Position numbers and translations under genes: made by a program | Part shown: piece by piece, positions 1 to 7,822 of the stretch | Layout: every line of letters begins with the position of its first letter | How positions within the stretch are numbered: position 1 is the first letter of the stretch | Notes under the pieces: generated by a model | What the model was told of the DNA's origin: nothing | What the model saw: only the letters and a program-made list of their open reading frames with translations | Databases searched by the model: none | Assembly (NCBI RefSeq): GCF_014873755.1 | Contig: NZ_JADBEG010000001.1 | Location: 9,088,501-9,152,500, forward strand | Source: Amycolatopsis lexingtonensis | GTDB taxonomy: Bacteria; Actinomycetota; Actinomycetes; Mycobacteriales; Pseudonocardiaceae | Reading direction: 5' to 3' | Length of the DNA: 64,000 nt

Positions 1-58
1 GCCGTATCCCGGGGAGCTGCCGGAGCCGCGGCCGGACAAGAAGAAGGGGTCGAAGTGA
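1..58 (+). CDS. rph: RNase PH, C-terminal fragment (cut by window start)
   Basis: Only the last 18 codons are present; they read PYPGELPEPRPDKKKGSK and then stop. A proline-rich, basic tail of this kind ends actinobacterial RNase PH, the 3'-5' exoribonuclease that trims tRNA 3' ends. The stop codon overlaps the GTG start of rdgB (GTGA), which fits the common actinobacterial order rph-rdgB. The call rests on this tail and on the neighbour, because no catalytic residues are visible. Confidence 0.6.
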   Translation, partial: PYPGELPEPRPDKKKGSK

Positions 59-663
59 CGAAGCTGCTTCTGGCTACTCGGAACGCCAAGAAGCTGGGGG
101 AGCTTCGGCGGATCCTTGAGGCTGAAGGGATCTCCGGGATCGAGGTGCTCGGTCTCGCTGACGTGCCCTCGTTCCCTGAGGCGCCTGAGACTGCTCCGGA
201 CTTCGAGGGCAATGCTGTCGCGAAGGCCCGTGATGCTGTTGCGGCTACTGGGTTGCCTGCGATCGCGGATGACTCGGGGCTCGCTGTCGACGCGTTGAAC
301 GGGATGCCGGGCGTGCTTTCGGCCCGCTGGTCGGGTAAACACGGCGACGACGAGGCCAATTTGGACCTCGTGCTGGGGCAGCTCGGCGATGTTCCGGACG
401 AGCGGCGCGGGGCGCAGTTCGTCTGCGCGGCGGCTTTGGTGCTGGCTTCGGGTGAGGAGACGGTCGTCCGCGGTGAGTGGCGTGGGAGCTTGATCCGCGC
501 TCGGCGGGGGACGAACGGGTTCGGGTACGACCCGATCTTCCAGCCGGATGGCGAGTCGCGGACGTCGGCTGAGATGGAGCCGGCGGAGAAGGACGCGCTT
601 TCGCACCGGGGCAGGGCTTTGCGGGCCCTGCTCCCGGCGCTGCGGGAACTCGCGGAGGGCTGA
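55..663 (+). CDS. rdgB: RdgB/HAM1 family non-canonical purine NTP pyrophosphatase
   Basis: It hydrolyses dITP, XTP and ITP to the monophosphate and pyrophosphate, which keeps deaminated purines out of DNA and RNA; the enzyme is cytosolic. The N-terminus LLLATRNAKKLGELRRIL is the family's nucleotide-binding TxNxxK segment. It is followed by the conserved acidic motif ADDSGLAVDAL with GMPGVLSARWSG, and later by GTNGFGYDPIF and LSHRGRAL, which supply base-recognition and metal residues. At 202 residues it has the normal family length. The GTG start overlaps the preceding stop, so the two genes are probably translationally coupled. Confidence 0.95.
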   Translation: MTKLLLATRNAKKLGELRRILEAEGISGIEVLGLADVPSFPEAPETAPDFEGNAVAKARDAVAATGLPAIADDSGLAVDALNGMPGVLSARWSGKHGDDEANLDLVLGQLGDVPDERRGAQFVCAAALVLASGEETVVRGEWRGSLIRARRGTNGFGYDPIFQPDGESRTSAEMEPAEKDALSHRGRALRALLPALRELAEG

Positions 664-686
664 CGGCGGCGTCCGCGAACTCGGCG

Positions 687-1160
687 TCAGGAAGCCAGGC
701 CGAGGTCTCGGATCAGCTTCGCCACGTGGCCGGCCGCCCGGACGTTGTACCAGGCGTGCGCGATCTTGCCCTCCGCGTCGACCACGAAGGTCGACCGGAT
801 CACGCCCATGTACGTCTTGCCGTAGTTCTTCTTCTCGCCGTACGCGGCCCACGCCTCGATGACCGACTTCTCCGGGTCGCCCAGGATCGGGAACGTCAGC
901 TTCTCGTGCTCCGCGAACTTCGCCAGCTTCGCCTGCGTGTCCGGGGAAATGCCGATCACGCGGTAGCCGGCGTCGTTCAGCTGGGCCAGGTTGTCGCGGA
1001 AGTCGCAGGCCTGCTTCGTGCAGCCCGGGGTGCTCGCCGCCGGGTAGAAGTAGACCACCACGGACTCGCCGCGGAAGTCGTGCAGGGAGACGTCGTTGCC
1101 CTCGCTGTCGGGCAGGGTGAAGTCCGGGGCTTCGTCACCCGGGGAAAGACGCTCGGTCAT
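687..1160 (-). CDS. bcp: Bcp-type peroxiredoxin (thioredoxin-dependent thiol peroxidase)
   Basis: It reduces hydrogen peroxide and organic hydroperoxides using thioredoxin. The single thioredoxin-like domain (157 residues, normal for Bcp) carries the peroxidatic cysteine at about residue 47 in the motif PAASTPGCTKQACDF. A second cysteine at residue 52 is the usual Bcp resolving residue. APDFTLPDSEG near the start and VIGISPD in the middle are also typical. It is convergent with rdgB. The ATG start is the only sensible one for full domain length. Confidence 0.95.
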   Translation of the reverse strand: MTERLSPGDEAPDFTLPDSEGNDVSLHDFRGESVVVYFYPAASTPGCTKQACDFRDNLAQLNDAGYRVIGISPDTQAKLAKFAEHEKLTFPILGDPEKSVIEAWAAYGEKKNYGKTYMGVIRSTFVVDAEGKIAHAWYNVRAAGHVAKLIRDLGLAS

Positions 1161-1175
1161 GAGCCGAGCCTAACG

Positions 1176-1721
1176 TCACGCGGGGCCGCAGTAGGTGACC
1201 ACGGCGGGTTCGGTCGCGCTGGGGCGGAGCTGCAGCCGCAGTTGCGCCTGCTCACGCGGTACCGCGAACGCCAGCGTGATGTGCACCGAACGCCCCGGCA
1301 GCACGTCCTTGCCCGCGTCGGTGATGCCGGTGAAGCCCTGCGTCGTGTCCACGACCTGCTTGACCGCGGTGCCCGACGCCGTCGCGGTGACCGTGAGGCC
1401 CGACAGCTTGTACGTCGTCGCGCCCTCGTTCGTCAGCTGGATGTCGAACGCCGCGCCGCGCGGGCTCTGCGGGTACGCCGACGAGCTGGGCCGGAACGAC
1501 TTCGGGGAGCCGACCGAGATGGTGAGGCCGCTGGCGAACTTGTGGTCGGCGCCGAACTTGAGATCGTTGCCCGCCTGCGAGGCCGAGGCGCCCGCACCCG
1601 CGGGTGAGCCGGCGGCGCCCAGCGCCGCGGTACCGCCTTGCGTCGAAGGGACCCCGCACGCCACCGCCAGGCCGAGCAGTCCTGAGGTGAACATGATCTT
1701 GCACGTGCGCGCGAGCGCCAT
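1176..1721 (-). CDS. Secreted lipoprotein with DUF4352/TelA-like beta domain
   Basis: From the ATG chosen here, the protein (181 residues) begins with a positively charged stretch, a hydrophobic segment (IMFTSGLLGLAVA) and a cysteine, which reads as a lipoprotein signal peptide with lipobox LAVAC. An Ala/Gly/Ser-rich linker leads to a C-terminal beta-rich region with phrases such as AAFDIQLTNEGATTYKLSGL and VHITLAFAVP, resembling the extracellular immunoglobulin-like DUF4352 fold. The reading frame is open 174 bases further upstream, but the internal ATG has GGAG eight bases before it and restores a proper signal peptide. No substrate or partner can be assigned. Confidence 0.75.
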   Translation of the reverse strand: MALARTCKIMFTSGLLGLAVACGVPSTQGGTAALGAAGSPAGAGASASQAGNDLKFGADHKFASGLTISVGSPKSFRPSSSAYPQSPRGAAFDIQLTNEGATTYKLSGLTVTATASGTAVKQVVDTTQGFTGITDAGKDVLPGRSVHITLAFAVPREQAQLRLQLRPSATEPAVVTYCGPA

Positions 1722-1913
1722 CGCGGGTACTCCAGTCGGCGGGTCGGGGGTGCCGTCGGCAACGGGGGATTGCCGGGCGAACCCGCTCCACTCTGGCCGT
1801 GATCGCGCGTGGTTACGAGGCGCGACGGGGGGTTGTCGCGCACCTGGTGCCACCCCGTGGCCAATCCGTGACCGGAACGGCACCGCTCGTGACAATCACT
1901 GCCCACATGCCAC

Positions 1914-2096
1914 TTAAACGGCGAGCGCGAACAGCAGGATGAAGATCGCCACGCCGGCCACCCACGCGGCCATCAGCCAGCCGAAATCCCGGATCGGGTC
2001 GACCGCGCGGCTCTCTTCGCCGGGCACGTAGACGCCGCGTTCCTCGAACCAGTCCGCCCAGCGAGCGAACCAGCCCCACGGGTTGCGCGACGACAT
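1914..2096 (-). CDS. Small single-pass membrane protein
   Basis: This 60-residue protein starts at an ATG preceded by GGAGG at good spacing. The first half is aromatic and polar (MSSRNPWGWFARWADWFEE); the last 22 residues (about 39-60) form one hydrophobic transmembrane helix ending at the C-terminus. It is probably tail-anchored in the plasma membrane. I do not recognise a family. Length, ribosome binding site and a clean helix support a real gene. Confidence 0.6.
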   Translation of the reverse strand: MSSRNPWGWFARWADWFEERGVYVPGEESRAVDPIRDFGWLMAAWVAGVAIFILLFALAV

Positions 2097-2230
2097 GTTC
2101 CACCTCCGGCCCGGGCACCTGGAGTAACAGTACGGGTTCGGCCTCGGCCACCGAAAGGCATGTAACCGCTTACCGCGCGTGACTCGACGTGCCACGGCCG
2201 AGTGAACGCCGTCGTCGCTGGTGTAGATCT

Positions 2231-3118
2231 TCAGGCGACGCCGTTGCGCTGGAGCACCGACACCGCGCGGACGGTCGCGTAGCCCCGCCATTCGAGCTCC
2301 GCGGCGGGCGAATAGTTCGCGAAATCCACCCGCCAGCCGCCGTCGTCCCGCTGTTCGCCGGCGAGCCGCCGCAGCTCGTTCTCGATGACGCCGTCCTTGA
2401 ACAACGCGCGGGCCGGGCGGTCCGGCAGGGGCGCGAAGTCCAGCGCGCGCAGGGTCTCGCCGTCGGAACCGCCGGCCACCGGGGCCAGGCCGTCGGGCGG
2501 GACGAACGCGGCCAGGTGCTCCAGCAGCCCCGGAGCCTCCGCGTGGAGGTCGTGGGCCGCGTCCGCGAACTGCACGGCGAACGACAACTCGATCGCGTGC
2601 GGCGCCGCGGAAAGCTCGCGGATGGCGCGGAAGCAGTACTGCGTGGCGGCCGCCAGCCACGGGTGCTCGCGCACCGCCCGGTCGTGGCGGGCGACGCGCA
2701 GGGCCACGCCGGCGGTGAACGCGGTGCTCTGCAGGGTGGCGACGGCCGGATCGGCCTGTGCCCAGAACGGCGCGCAGCCCGCCGGGTCCGCCACGGGCAC
2801 GGCGAAGGGCAGGCCGCCGTCCGGCAGCGAGACCGACGCCAGCCAGTCGCACAGCTTCGCCGCGTGGGGGGACGTGGCGGGCGCGATGTCCTCGAAGACC
2901 TCGAAGGCGTGCAGCGCACCGCCGGGCTGGCTCTCGGGTGCGCGCAGATCCGGCTCGAGACCCCAGCCGTAGCCGCCGTCGGGGTTGCGGTACCCGTCGA
3001 CGGCGGCCAGCACGGCACTGACATCGGTCTGGCCGCTCAGCAGCTCGAAGCGGCGGCGGTCGAGGAGGCGGGCGTGCGTCGCCATGAACGACGCGGCCGC
3101 GGAAAGGTTCACAGGCAT
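2231..3118 (-). CDS. Prenyltransferase/terpene-cyclase-like alpha-alpha toroid protein
   Basis: A 295-residue soluble protein with repeated helical pairs ending in DGGYGWG and DGGWRVDF motifs, the signature of squalene-cyclase/prenyltransferase toroid (QW-like) repeats. Phrases such as GYRNPDGGYGWGLEPDLR near residue 45 and the C-terminal GYATVRAVSVL are typical of short actinobacterial members annotated only as hypothetical or prenyltransferase-like. No DxDD protonation motif is seen, so terpene cyclase activity is not supported. It lies downstream of the AraC regulator on the same strand and may be transcribed with it. Function unknown. Confidence 0.65.
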   Translation of the reverse strand: MPVNLSAAASFMATHARLLDRRRFELLSGQTDVSAVLAAVDGYRNPDGGYGWGLEPDLRAPESQPGGALHAFEVFEDIAPATSPHAAKLCDWLASVSLPDGGLPFAVPVADPAGCAPFWAQADPAVATLQSTAFTAGVALRVARHDRAVREHPWLAAATQYCFRAIRELSAAPHAIELSFAVQFADAAHDLHAEAPGLLEHLAAFVPPDGLAPVAGGSDGETLRALDFAPLPDRPARALFKDGVIENELRRLAGEQRDDGGWRVDFANYSPAAELEWRGYATVRAVSVLQRNGVA

Positions 3119-3168
3119 GCGGCCAGCGTCGCACCTGGCGGGGGTGCGGGTCTTGAACGGATCGGCTC

Positions 3169-4062
3169 TCAGGGCAGCTGGGGTCCCGCGGGCGCGGCGG
3201 CCTCGCGCAGCCGGGCCGCGTCCTGGCCCGGTGGGGCGCCGAACAGGCGGCGGTACTCGCGGTTGAACTGCGACGGGCTGTCGTAACCCACGAGGTGGCC
3301 CACCCCCGCGACGTCGCCGCTGTCCGCCAGGAGCAGCGAACGGGCCTCCTGCAGGCGGATGCGCTTCTGGAACTGCAGCGGGCTCATCGCCGTGACCGCG
3401 CGGAAGTGGCGGTGGAACGCCGACGCGCTCAGGTCGCTCAGCCGGGCCAGTTCCTCGATCCGCATCGGCTCGGCGTAGTTGTCCCTGATCCACCGGATCG
3501 CCCGGCTGACGTGGGACAGACCGCTGTCGGCCAGGCCGATCTGGCGCACCAGGGCGCCGTGCGGGCCGGTCAGCAGGCGCCAGAGGATCTCGCGCTCGAT
3601 CAGCGGCGCGAGCACCGGTGCGTCGGCGGGGTGGTCCAGCAGCCGCAGCAGCCGCAGCGCCGCGTCGAGCAGTTCGGGAGTCGCGTCGCCGGTCGCGATC
3701 GGGGATTCCGGGAGGGTGCGGGACGAGCGGCCGGGCGGGGCTTCCAGCAGCAGCGGGGCGATCGCCGCCGGGCGGAGGGTCAGGCCGAGACCGAGAGCCG
3801 GGGTGCGCGGGGTCGCGCCGACGAAGTGGCCGGTGACCGGCAGGTCGGTGCTGACCAGCAGGTACTGCCCGGCTCGGTACTCGTGGACGCGGTCGCCGAG
3901 CAGCAGCCGCTTGCCGCCCTGGGCCATGACGACGAACAGCGGTTCGGTGAGCGAGTGGTGCGGCTCACTGGTGTCCACTTTGGACAATAGGAGGCCGGGT
4001 ACCGGTGTGCGCAGGCCCTCGCGAGCGTGGGTTGCGACGAGGTCCCGGATCTCGGTGAGCAC
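3169..4062 (-). CDS. AraC family transcriptional regulator (AraC_N type)
   Basis: An N-terminal AraC_N/cupin-like domain (residues about 1-160) is followed by a C-terminal double helix-turn-helix (about 190-290) with IRWIRDNYAEPMRIEELARLSDLSASAFHRHF split over the two helices and the motif GYDSPSQFNREYRRLFG. The GTG start is chosen because CTGGAG stands just upstream and because the family begins near here. The gene is divergent from the aldo/keto reductase with about 115 bases between them. In this family the regulator usually controls the divergent oxidoreductase; that link is inference. Confidence 0.88.
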   Translation of the reverse strand: MLTEIRDLVATHAREGLRTPVPGLLLSKVDTSEPHHSLTEPLFVVMAQGGKRLLLGDRVHEYRAGQYLLVSTDLPVTGHFVGATPRTPALGLGLTLRPAAIAPLLLEAPPGRSSRTLPESPIATGDATPELLDAALRLLRLLDHPADAPVLAPLIEREILWRLLTGPHGALVRQIGLADSGLSHVSRAIRWIRDNYAEPMRIEELARLSDLSASAFHRHFRAVTAMSPLQFQKRIRLQEARSLLLADSGDVAGVGHLVGYDSPSQFNREYRRLFGAPPGQDAARLREAAAPAGPQLP

Positions 4063-4178
4063 CGCTCCAGGAAACCCAAGTCGAGAGGATCGTGCAAGGG
4101 CGTGCGGGCATCGAACTACCGAACAGCACGTTAACGCGGTTCCCTGGATTGACCGATCCGACATGTAAGGAAAGTTTC

Positions 4179-5261
4179 GTGCCACTCGACCACTACGTCA
4201 CCCTCGGCCGGTCCGGCCTTCGCGTCAGCCCCTTCGCCCTCGGCGCGATGACCTTCGGCGAGGACCCCGGCGGCGCCGGCTGCGGCGTCGAAGAGTCCGA
4301 GAAGATCCTCGCCACCTACCTCGACCTCGGCGGCAACTTCGTCGACACGGCCAACTTCTACACCAACGGCCACTCCGAAAAGATCCTCGGCGACTTCTTC
4401 GCCGCCCACCCCGGCCGTCGCGAGCACGTCGTGCTGGCGTCGAAGTTCTTCGGCAACATGTTCCCCGGCGACCCCAACGGCGGCGGCGCCGGCCGCGGGT
4501 CGATCATCGCGCAGCTCGACGAATCGCTCCGGCGGCTGCGCACCGACCACCTCGACCTCTACTGGCTGCACAACTGGGACCGCCACACCCCGATCGAGGA
4601 GACCCTGCGCACTCTCGACGACCTCGTGCGCGCCGGCAAGATCCGGTACGTCGGCTTCTCCAACACCCCGGCGTGGGTGACCGCGCAGGCCCAGACGACG
4701 GCGTCGCTCCGGGGCTGGACGCCGCTCATCGCGCTGCAGGTCGAGTACTCGCTGCTGGCGCGGACGGTCGAAGGCGAACTCGCGCCGTTCGCGCTCGACC
4801 AGGGCATCGCGCTGACGCCGTGGAGCCCGCTGAAGAACGGCTTCCTGTCGGGCAAGTACCGGCGCGGCACCGAGGTCGCCGACTCGGCCCGCGCGGCCTA
4901 CGTCGGCGGGCCGTCCGAAGCGGAGTTCGCCGTCATCGAGGCCGTCGCCGGGATCGCCGGTGAGCTCGGGACGACGTCGGCGGCGGTGGCACTGGCGTGG
5001 CTGCTGGCCCGGCGCGGCACGGTCGTCCCGATCGTCGGCGCGCGGCGGCTGGACCACCTGACCGGCAACCTCGCGGCGCTGGAGGTCACGCTCTCGCCGG
5101 CCCAGCTCGCGACGCTGGACGAGGTTTCGGCGCCCACTTTGGACTACCCGGCGCCGATGCACGGTGCCCAGCGGGCGATGCTGCAGTTCGCGGGCACGAC
5201 GGTCGACGGCGAACCGTCCACTGTGTACCCGCCGCTGCTCCAAAGCGAGGTGCGCTACTGA
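4179..5261 (+). CDS. Aldo/keto reductase
   Basis: A 360-residue NADPH-dependent carbonyl reductase of the aldo/keto reductase barrel family. The start is a GTG with AAGGA upstream; the longer open frame is rejected because YVTLGRSGLRVSPFALGAMTFG is the normal N-terminus. Catalytic residues are visible: Asp and Tyr in FVDTANFYTNG, Lys in VLASKFFG and His in DLYWLHNWD. The C-terminal cofactor region has PIVGARRLDHL. Substrate unknown. It is divergent from an AraC regulator that may control it. Its end overlaps the following pseudogene remnant by 7 bases. Confidence 0.93.
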   Translation: MPLDHYVTLGRSGLRVSPFALGAMTFGEDPGGAGCGVEESEKILATYLDLGGNFVDTANFYTNGHSEKILGDFFAAHPGRREHVVLASKFFGNMFPGDPNGGGAGRGSIIAQLDESLRRLRTDHLDLYWLHNWDRHTPIEETLRTLDDLVRAGKIRYVGFSNTPAWVTAQAQTTASLRGWTPLIALQVEYSLLARTVEGELAPFALDQGIALTPWSPLKNGFLSGKYRRGTEVADSARAAYVGGPSEAEFAVIEAVAGIAGELGTTSAAVALAWLLARRGTVVPIVGARRLDHLTGNLAALEVTLSPAQLATLDEVSAPTLDYPAPMHGAQRAMLQFAGTTVDGEPSTVYPPLLQSEVRY

Positions 5262-5657
5262 CCTTTCACGCGCGCGAGGACGTCGTCGAGGGCGGCGCGC
5301 ACCCGCTCGGGGTCCCGCACTGCCGTCCGGAACTGCTCGTTGATCCCGCCGGGCGTCTCGTGCTTGCGGGCCAGTTCGCCGGGGGTGCCGTCGAACCCGG
5401 CCAGGGTGCGGCCGAGTTCGCCGAAGACGTGGGCGAGGTAACCGTTGGCGTCCGCGGGCGCGACGCCGTGTTCGGCCATCCAGCCCGCGATCGTCGCGAG
5501 CTGGTCCAGGTGCGCGGCGAAGGGCACGCGCGACGGCGTCGTCCGGGTCCATCGCGGTGCGGCTCGCCATCGGCAACCTGACGATCCGATGCGCGGGGGC
5601 GGGCAAGTCGCTCAGCTCGGCGAGGGAGATCGCGGCGATGCCGCTCACCACGGCGTG
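5255..5657 (-). pseudogene. Broken ProC-like (pyrroline-5-carboxylate reductase-like) gene
   Basis: Two pieces in different frames add up to the middle and end of a ProC-like NAD(P)-binding reductase. The upstream piece reads HAVVSGIAAISLAELSDL then RIVRLPMASRTA, matching the conserved stretch after the Rossmann fold. The downstream piece, beginning about 5527, reads HLDQLATIAGWMAEHGV and TPGGINEQF, the helical dimerisation domain. Between them the frame changes and about 40 expected residues are missing. No nucleotide-binding GxGxxG exists upstream, so the 5' half is gone. If the last 90 codons are translated they would give only the dimerisation domain. I therefore call it a remnant. Confidence 0.65.
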
Positions 5658-5798
5658 CGAGGGCGGACGCGAGCCCGACCCGCTGTTCCAGGGCCCGGAG
5701 CGGCCCGCGGGCACCCCCGCCCTCCCTGGGGGGCGTGCCCTTGTCCAGCGTATCGGGCCCGGCCGACAAAACCGGTGGATCGGGCCCGCGGCGGCGAG

Positions 5799-5830
5799 GT
5801 TGTCCACATCGGCGGCCGGGTGTGGACAAC
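5799..5830. promoter_or_regulatory. Inverted pair of DnaA-box-like sites
   Basis: TTGTCCACA and its exact complement TGTGGACAA face each other 12 bases apart; with one extra base each they form a 10-bp perfect inverted repeat. TTGTCCACA is the DnaA-box consensus used in high-GC actinobacteria. A weaker TTGTCCAGC lies about 60 bases upstream. The sites sit between the ProC remnant and a regulator gene, with no dnaA, dnaN or gyr genes nearby, so this is not the origin. It could also simply be a hairpin or an operator. Confidence 0.4.
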
Positions 5831-5886
5831 CCGGGATAAGCGGCGGAATCCCCTGCGCCGGAACGAAAGCGGGCGCGTGGCGAACC

Positions 5887-6822
5887 CTAACCGCGGAAGG
5901 TGCGGCGGTAGGTGTCCGGGGGCACGCCGACCGCGCGGTTGAAGTGGCGGCGCAACGTCGTCGCGGTGCCCATGCCGACCGCTTCGGCGATGGCCTCGAC
6001 GCCGTTGTCGGTGTTTTCCAGCAGTTCCTGCGCGCGCCGGATCCGCTGGGTGAGCAGCCACTGCAACGGCGTCGTGCCGGTCGCCGCCCGGAAGTGGCGG
6101 CCCAGGTGGCGGGAGCTCATGTTCGCCTGGCGGGCCAGGTCTTCGACGGTCAGCGGCCGGTCGAGGCGGGCGGTGATCCACGGGAGCAGCGCGGACAGGG
6201 GGTGGTCGTCGCGCGTGGGGACCGGGGCGGCGACGAACTGGGCTTGCCCGCCGGCGCGGTGCGGCGGCACGACCAGGCGCCGCGCGACCGCGTTGGCGAC
6301 CGACGGGCCGTGGTCGGCGCGCACCAGGTGCAGGCACAGGTCCATCGCCGCGGCCTTGCCCGCGGAGGTGAGCACCCGGCCGTTGTCGACGTAGAGCACG
6401 TCCGGGGCTACGGTCACCCGCGGGTAGCGGGCGGCGAGGACGTCGGTGTGCGCCCAGTGCGTGGTCGCGCGCAGCCCGTCCAGCAGGCCGGCGGCGGCCA
6501 GCACGAACGCGCCCGTGCAGAGGGACGCCACCCGCGCACCCCGCGCGTGGGCCGCGCGCACCGCGTCGACCAGGTCGGCGGGCGGGGCCGCGTCGACGTC
6601 GGCCCACCCCGGCACGAGCACGGTGCCGGCACCCGCCAGCCGGTCCAGGCCGGCGTCGGGCTCCAGCAGGAACCGCCCGACGCGGACAGGTTCGCTGCCG
6701 CAGACGGCGAAGTCGTAGTGGGGGTTCTCGCCGAACACCTCGGTGGCGATGGTCAGCTCGAACGACAGCATCCCGTCGGTGGCGGCCAGCGCGACAGCGT
6801 GCATGTCCGAAAGTGTACGCAT
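5887..6822 (-). CDS. GlxA-type AraC regulator (DJ-1/PfpI-like sensor plus AraC HTH)
   Basis: The N-terminal about 170 residues form a DJ-1/PfpI (glutamine amidotransferase-like) domain with the nucleophile-elbow-like ASLCTGAFVLAAAGLLDG and the ATTHWAHTD motif. The C-terminal AraC-type DNA-binding domain contains VEDLARQANMSSRHLGRHF and GMGTATTLRRHFNRAVG. Start choice is uncertain: an ATG at 6822 has a weak GGAACGA upstream, and another at 6804 has none. It is divergent from the NAD-binding protein gene across only 52 bases, in which TGTCCG and CGGACA (6804-6809 and 6833-6838) form an inverted pair that could be its operator. Ligand unknown. Confidence 0.85.
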   Translation of the reverse strand: MRTLSDMHAVALAATDGMLSFELTIATEVFGENPHYDFAVCGSEPVRVGRFLLEPDAGLDRLAGAGTVLVPGWADVDAAPPADLVDAVRAAHARGARVASLCTGAFVLAAAGLLDGLRATTHWAHTDVLAARYPRVTVAPDVLYVDNGRVLTSAGKAAAMDLCLHLVRADHGPSVANAVARRLVVPPHRAGGQAQFVAAPVPTRDDHPLSALLPWITARLDRPLTVEDLARQANMSSRHLGRHFRAATGTTPLQWLLTQRIRRAQELLENTDNGVEAIAEAVGMGTATTLRRHFNRAVGVPPDTYRRTFRG

Positions 6823-6874
6823 CACGTCGTTCCGGACACTGTCGCCGACCGAGCAGCGTCGCGAGGATTGCCGC

Positions 6875-7822
6875 ATGACTTCGGTACTGGTTTACGGCGC
6901 TTACGGACTCACCGGCCGCTTCGTGGTGGCCGAGCTGCGCGAGCGTGGCTTCACCCCGGTCCTTTCCGGCCGCGACGCGGCGAAGCTGCCGGGCGGGCGG
7001 CCGGCCTCGGTCGACGACCCGGCGGCCCTCGACCGCGCGCTCGACGGCGTGGCGGCCGTGATCAACGCCGCGGGCCCGTTCGCCGCGACGGCCCTCCCGG
7101 TGGCCTCGACGGCGATCCGCGCCGGCATTCCGTACGTGGACGTCGCCGCGGAGATCGAAGCCAACCTCGACACCTTCGCGCTGACGGCGGACACCGCGGT
7201 GGTGCCCGCCATGGCGTTCTTCGGCGGCCTCGGCGACCTGCTGGCCACGGCGGCGATGGGCGACTGGACGTCGGCCGACGAGGTGCACGTGGCCTACGGG
7301 CTGAGCGGCTGGCACCCGACGCCCGGGACCCTTGCGGCCGGCCAGGTCTCCCGCGAACGCCGCGGCGGCAAGCGCGTCCGGTTCGCGGGCGGCCGGCTGG
7401 AACACCGCGACGACGCCCTGCCGTCGCTGGAGTGGGCCTTCCCCGAGCCGCTCGGCACCCGGCCGGTGCTCGGCGAGTTCTCGATGGCCGACATCGTGAC
7501 GATCCCGCGGCACCTGGAGGTTCCTTCGGTGACGTCGTACATGACGGTCGACGCGGCCCAGGGCCTGGCCACGGCGGCGGAGCGCGACGCGGCGGAGACG
7601 TTCGTGGTGGACGTGCGGGTGCGGCGTGGCGGCGAGGAGCGCCGGGCGGTGGCCCGCGGCGAGGACATCTACGCGGTCAGCGCGCCGCTGGCGGTGGAGG
7701 CCGTCGAGCGGATTCTGACGGGACGGGCGCGCATGAAGGGCGTGGCGTCGGCGGGGGAGATCTTCGACGCGGTGGACTTCCTGCGGGCGCTGGCACCACG
7801 CATCGCGGTCGACTTCAGCTGA
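6875..7822 (+). CDS. Saccharopine dehydrogenase-like NAD(P)-binding protein
   Basis: A 315-residue protein whose N-terminal Rossmann motif VLVYGAYGLTGRFVVAEL and INAAGPFAATALPVASTAI belong to the saccharopine dehydrogenase / trans-acting enoyl reductase-like superfamily. These actinobacterial members act on unknown substrates. The ATG start has GAGGA at good spacing. It is divergent from the GlxA-type regulator, and its stop overlaps the end of the convergent AraC gene by 8 bases. Confidence 0.8.
   Translation: MTSVLVYGAYGLTGRFVVAELRERGFTPVLSGRDAAKLPGGRPASVDDPAALDRALDGVAAVINAAGPFAATALPVASTAIRAGIPYVDVAAEIEANLDTFALTADTAVVPAMAFFGGLGDLLATAAMGDWTSADEVHVAYGLSGWHPTPGTLAAGQVSRERRGGKRVRFAGGRLEHRDDALPSLEWAFPEPLGTRPVLGEFSMADIVTIPRHLEVPSVTSYMTVDAAQGLATAAERDAAETFVVDVRVRRGGEERRAVARGEDIYAVSAPLAVEAVERILTGRARMKGVASAGEIFDAVDFLRALAPRIAVDFS

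Noticed and set aside
5799..5830. Chromosomal origin of replication
   Set aside because: There are only two good DnaA boxes, with no dnaA, dnaN, recF, gyr or rnpA genes and no AT-rich unwinding element nearby.
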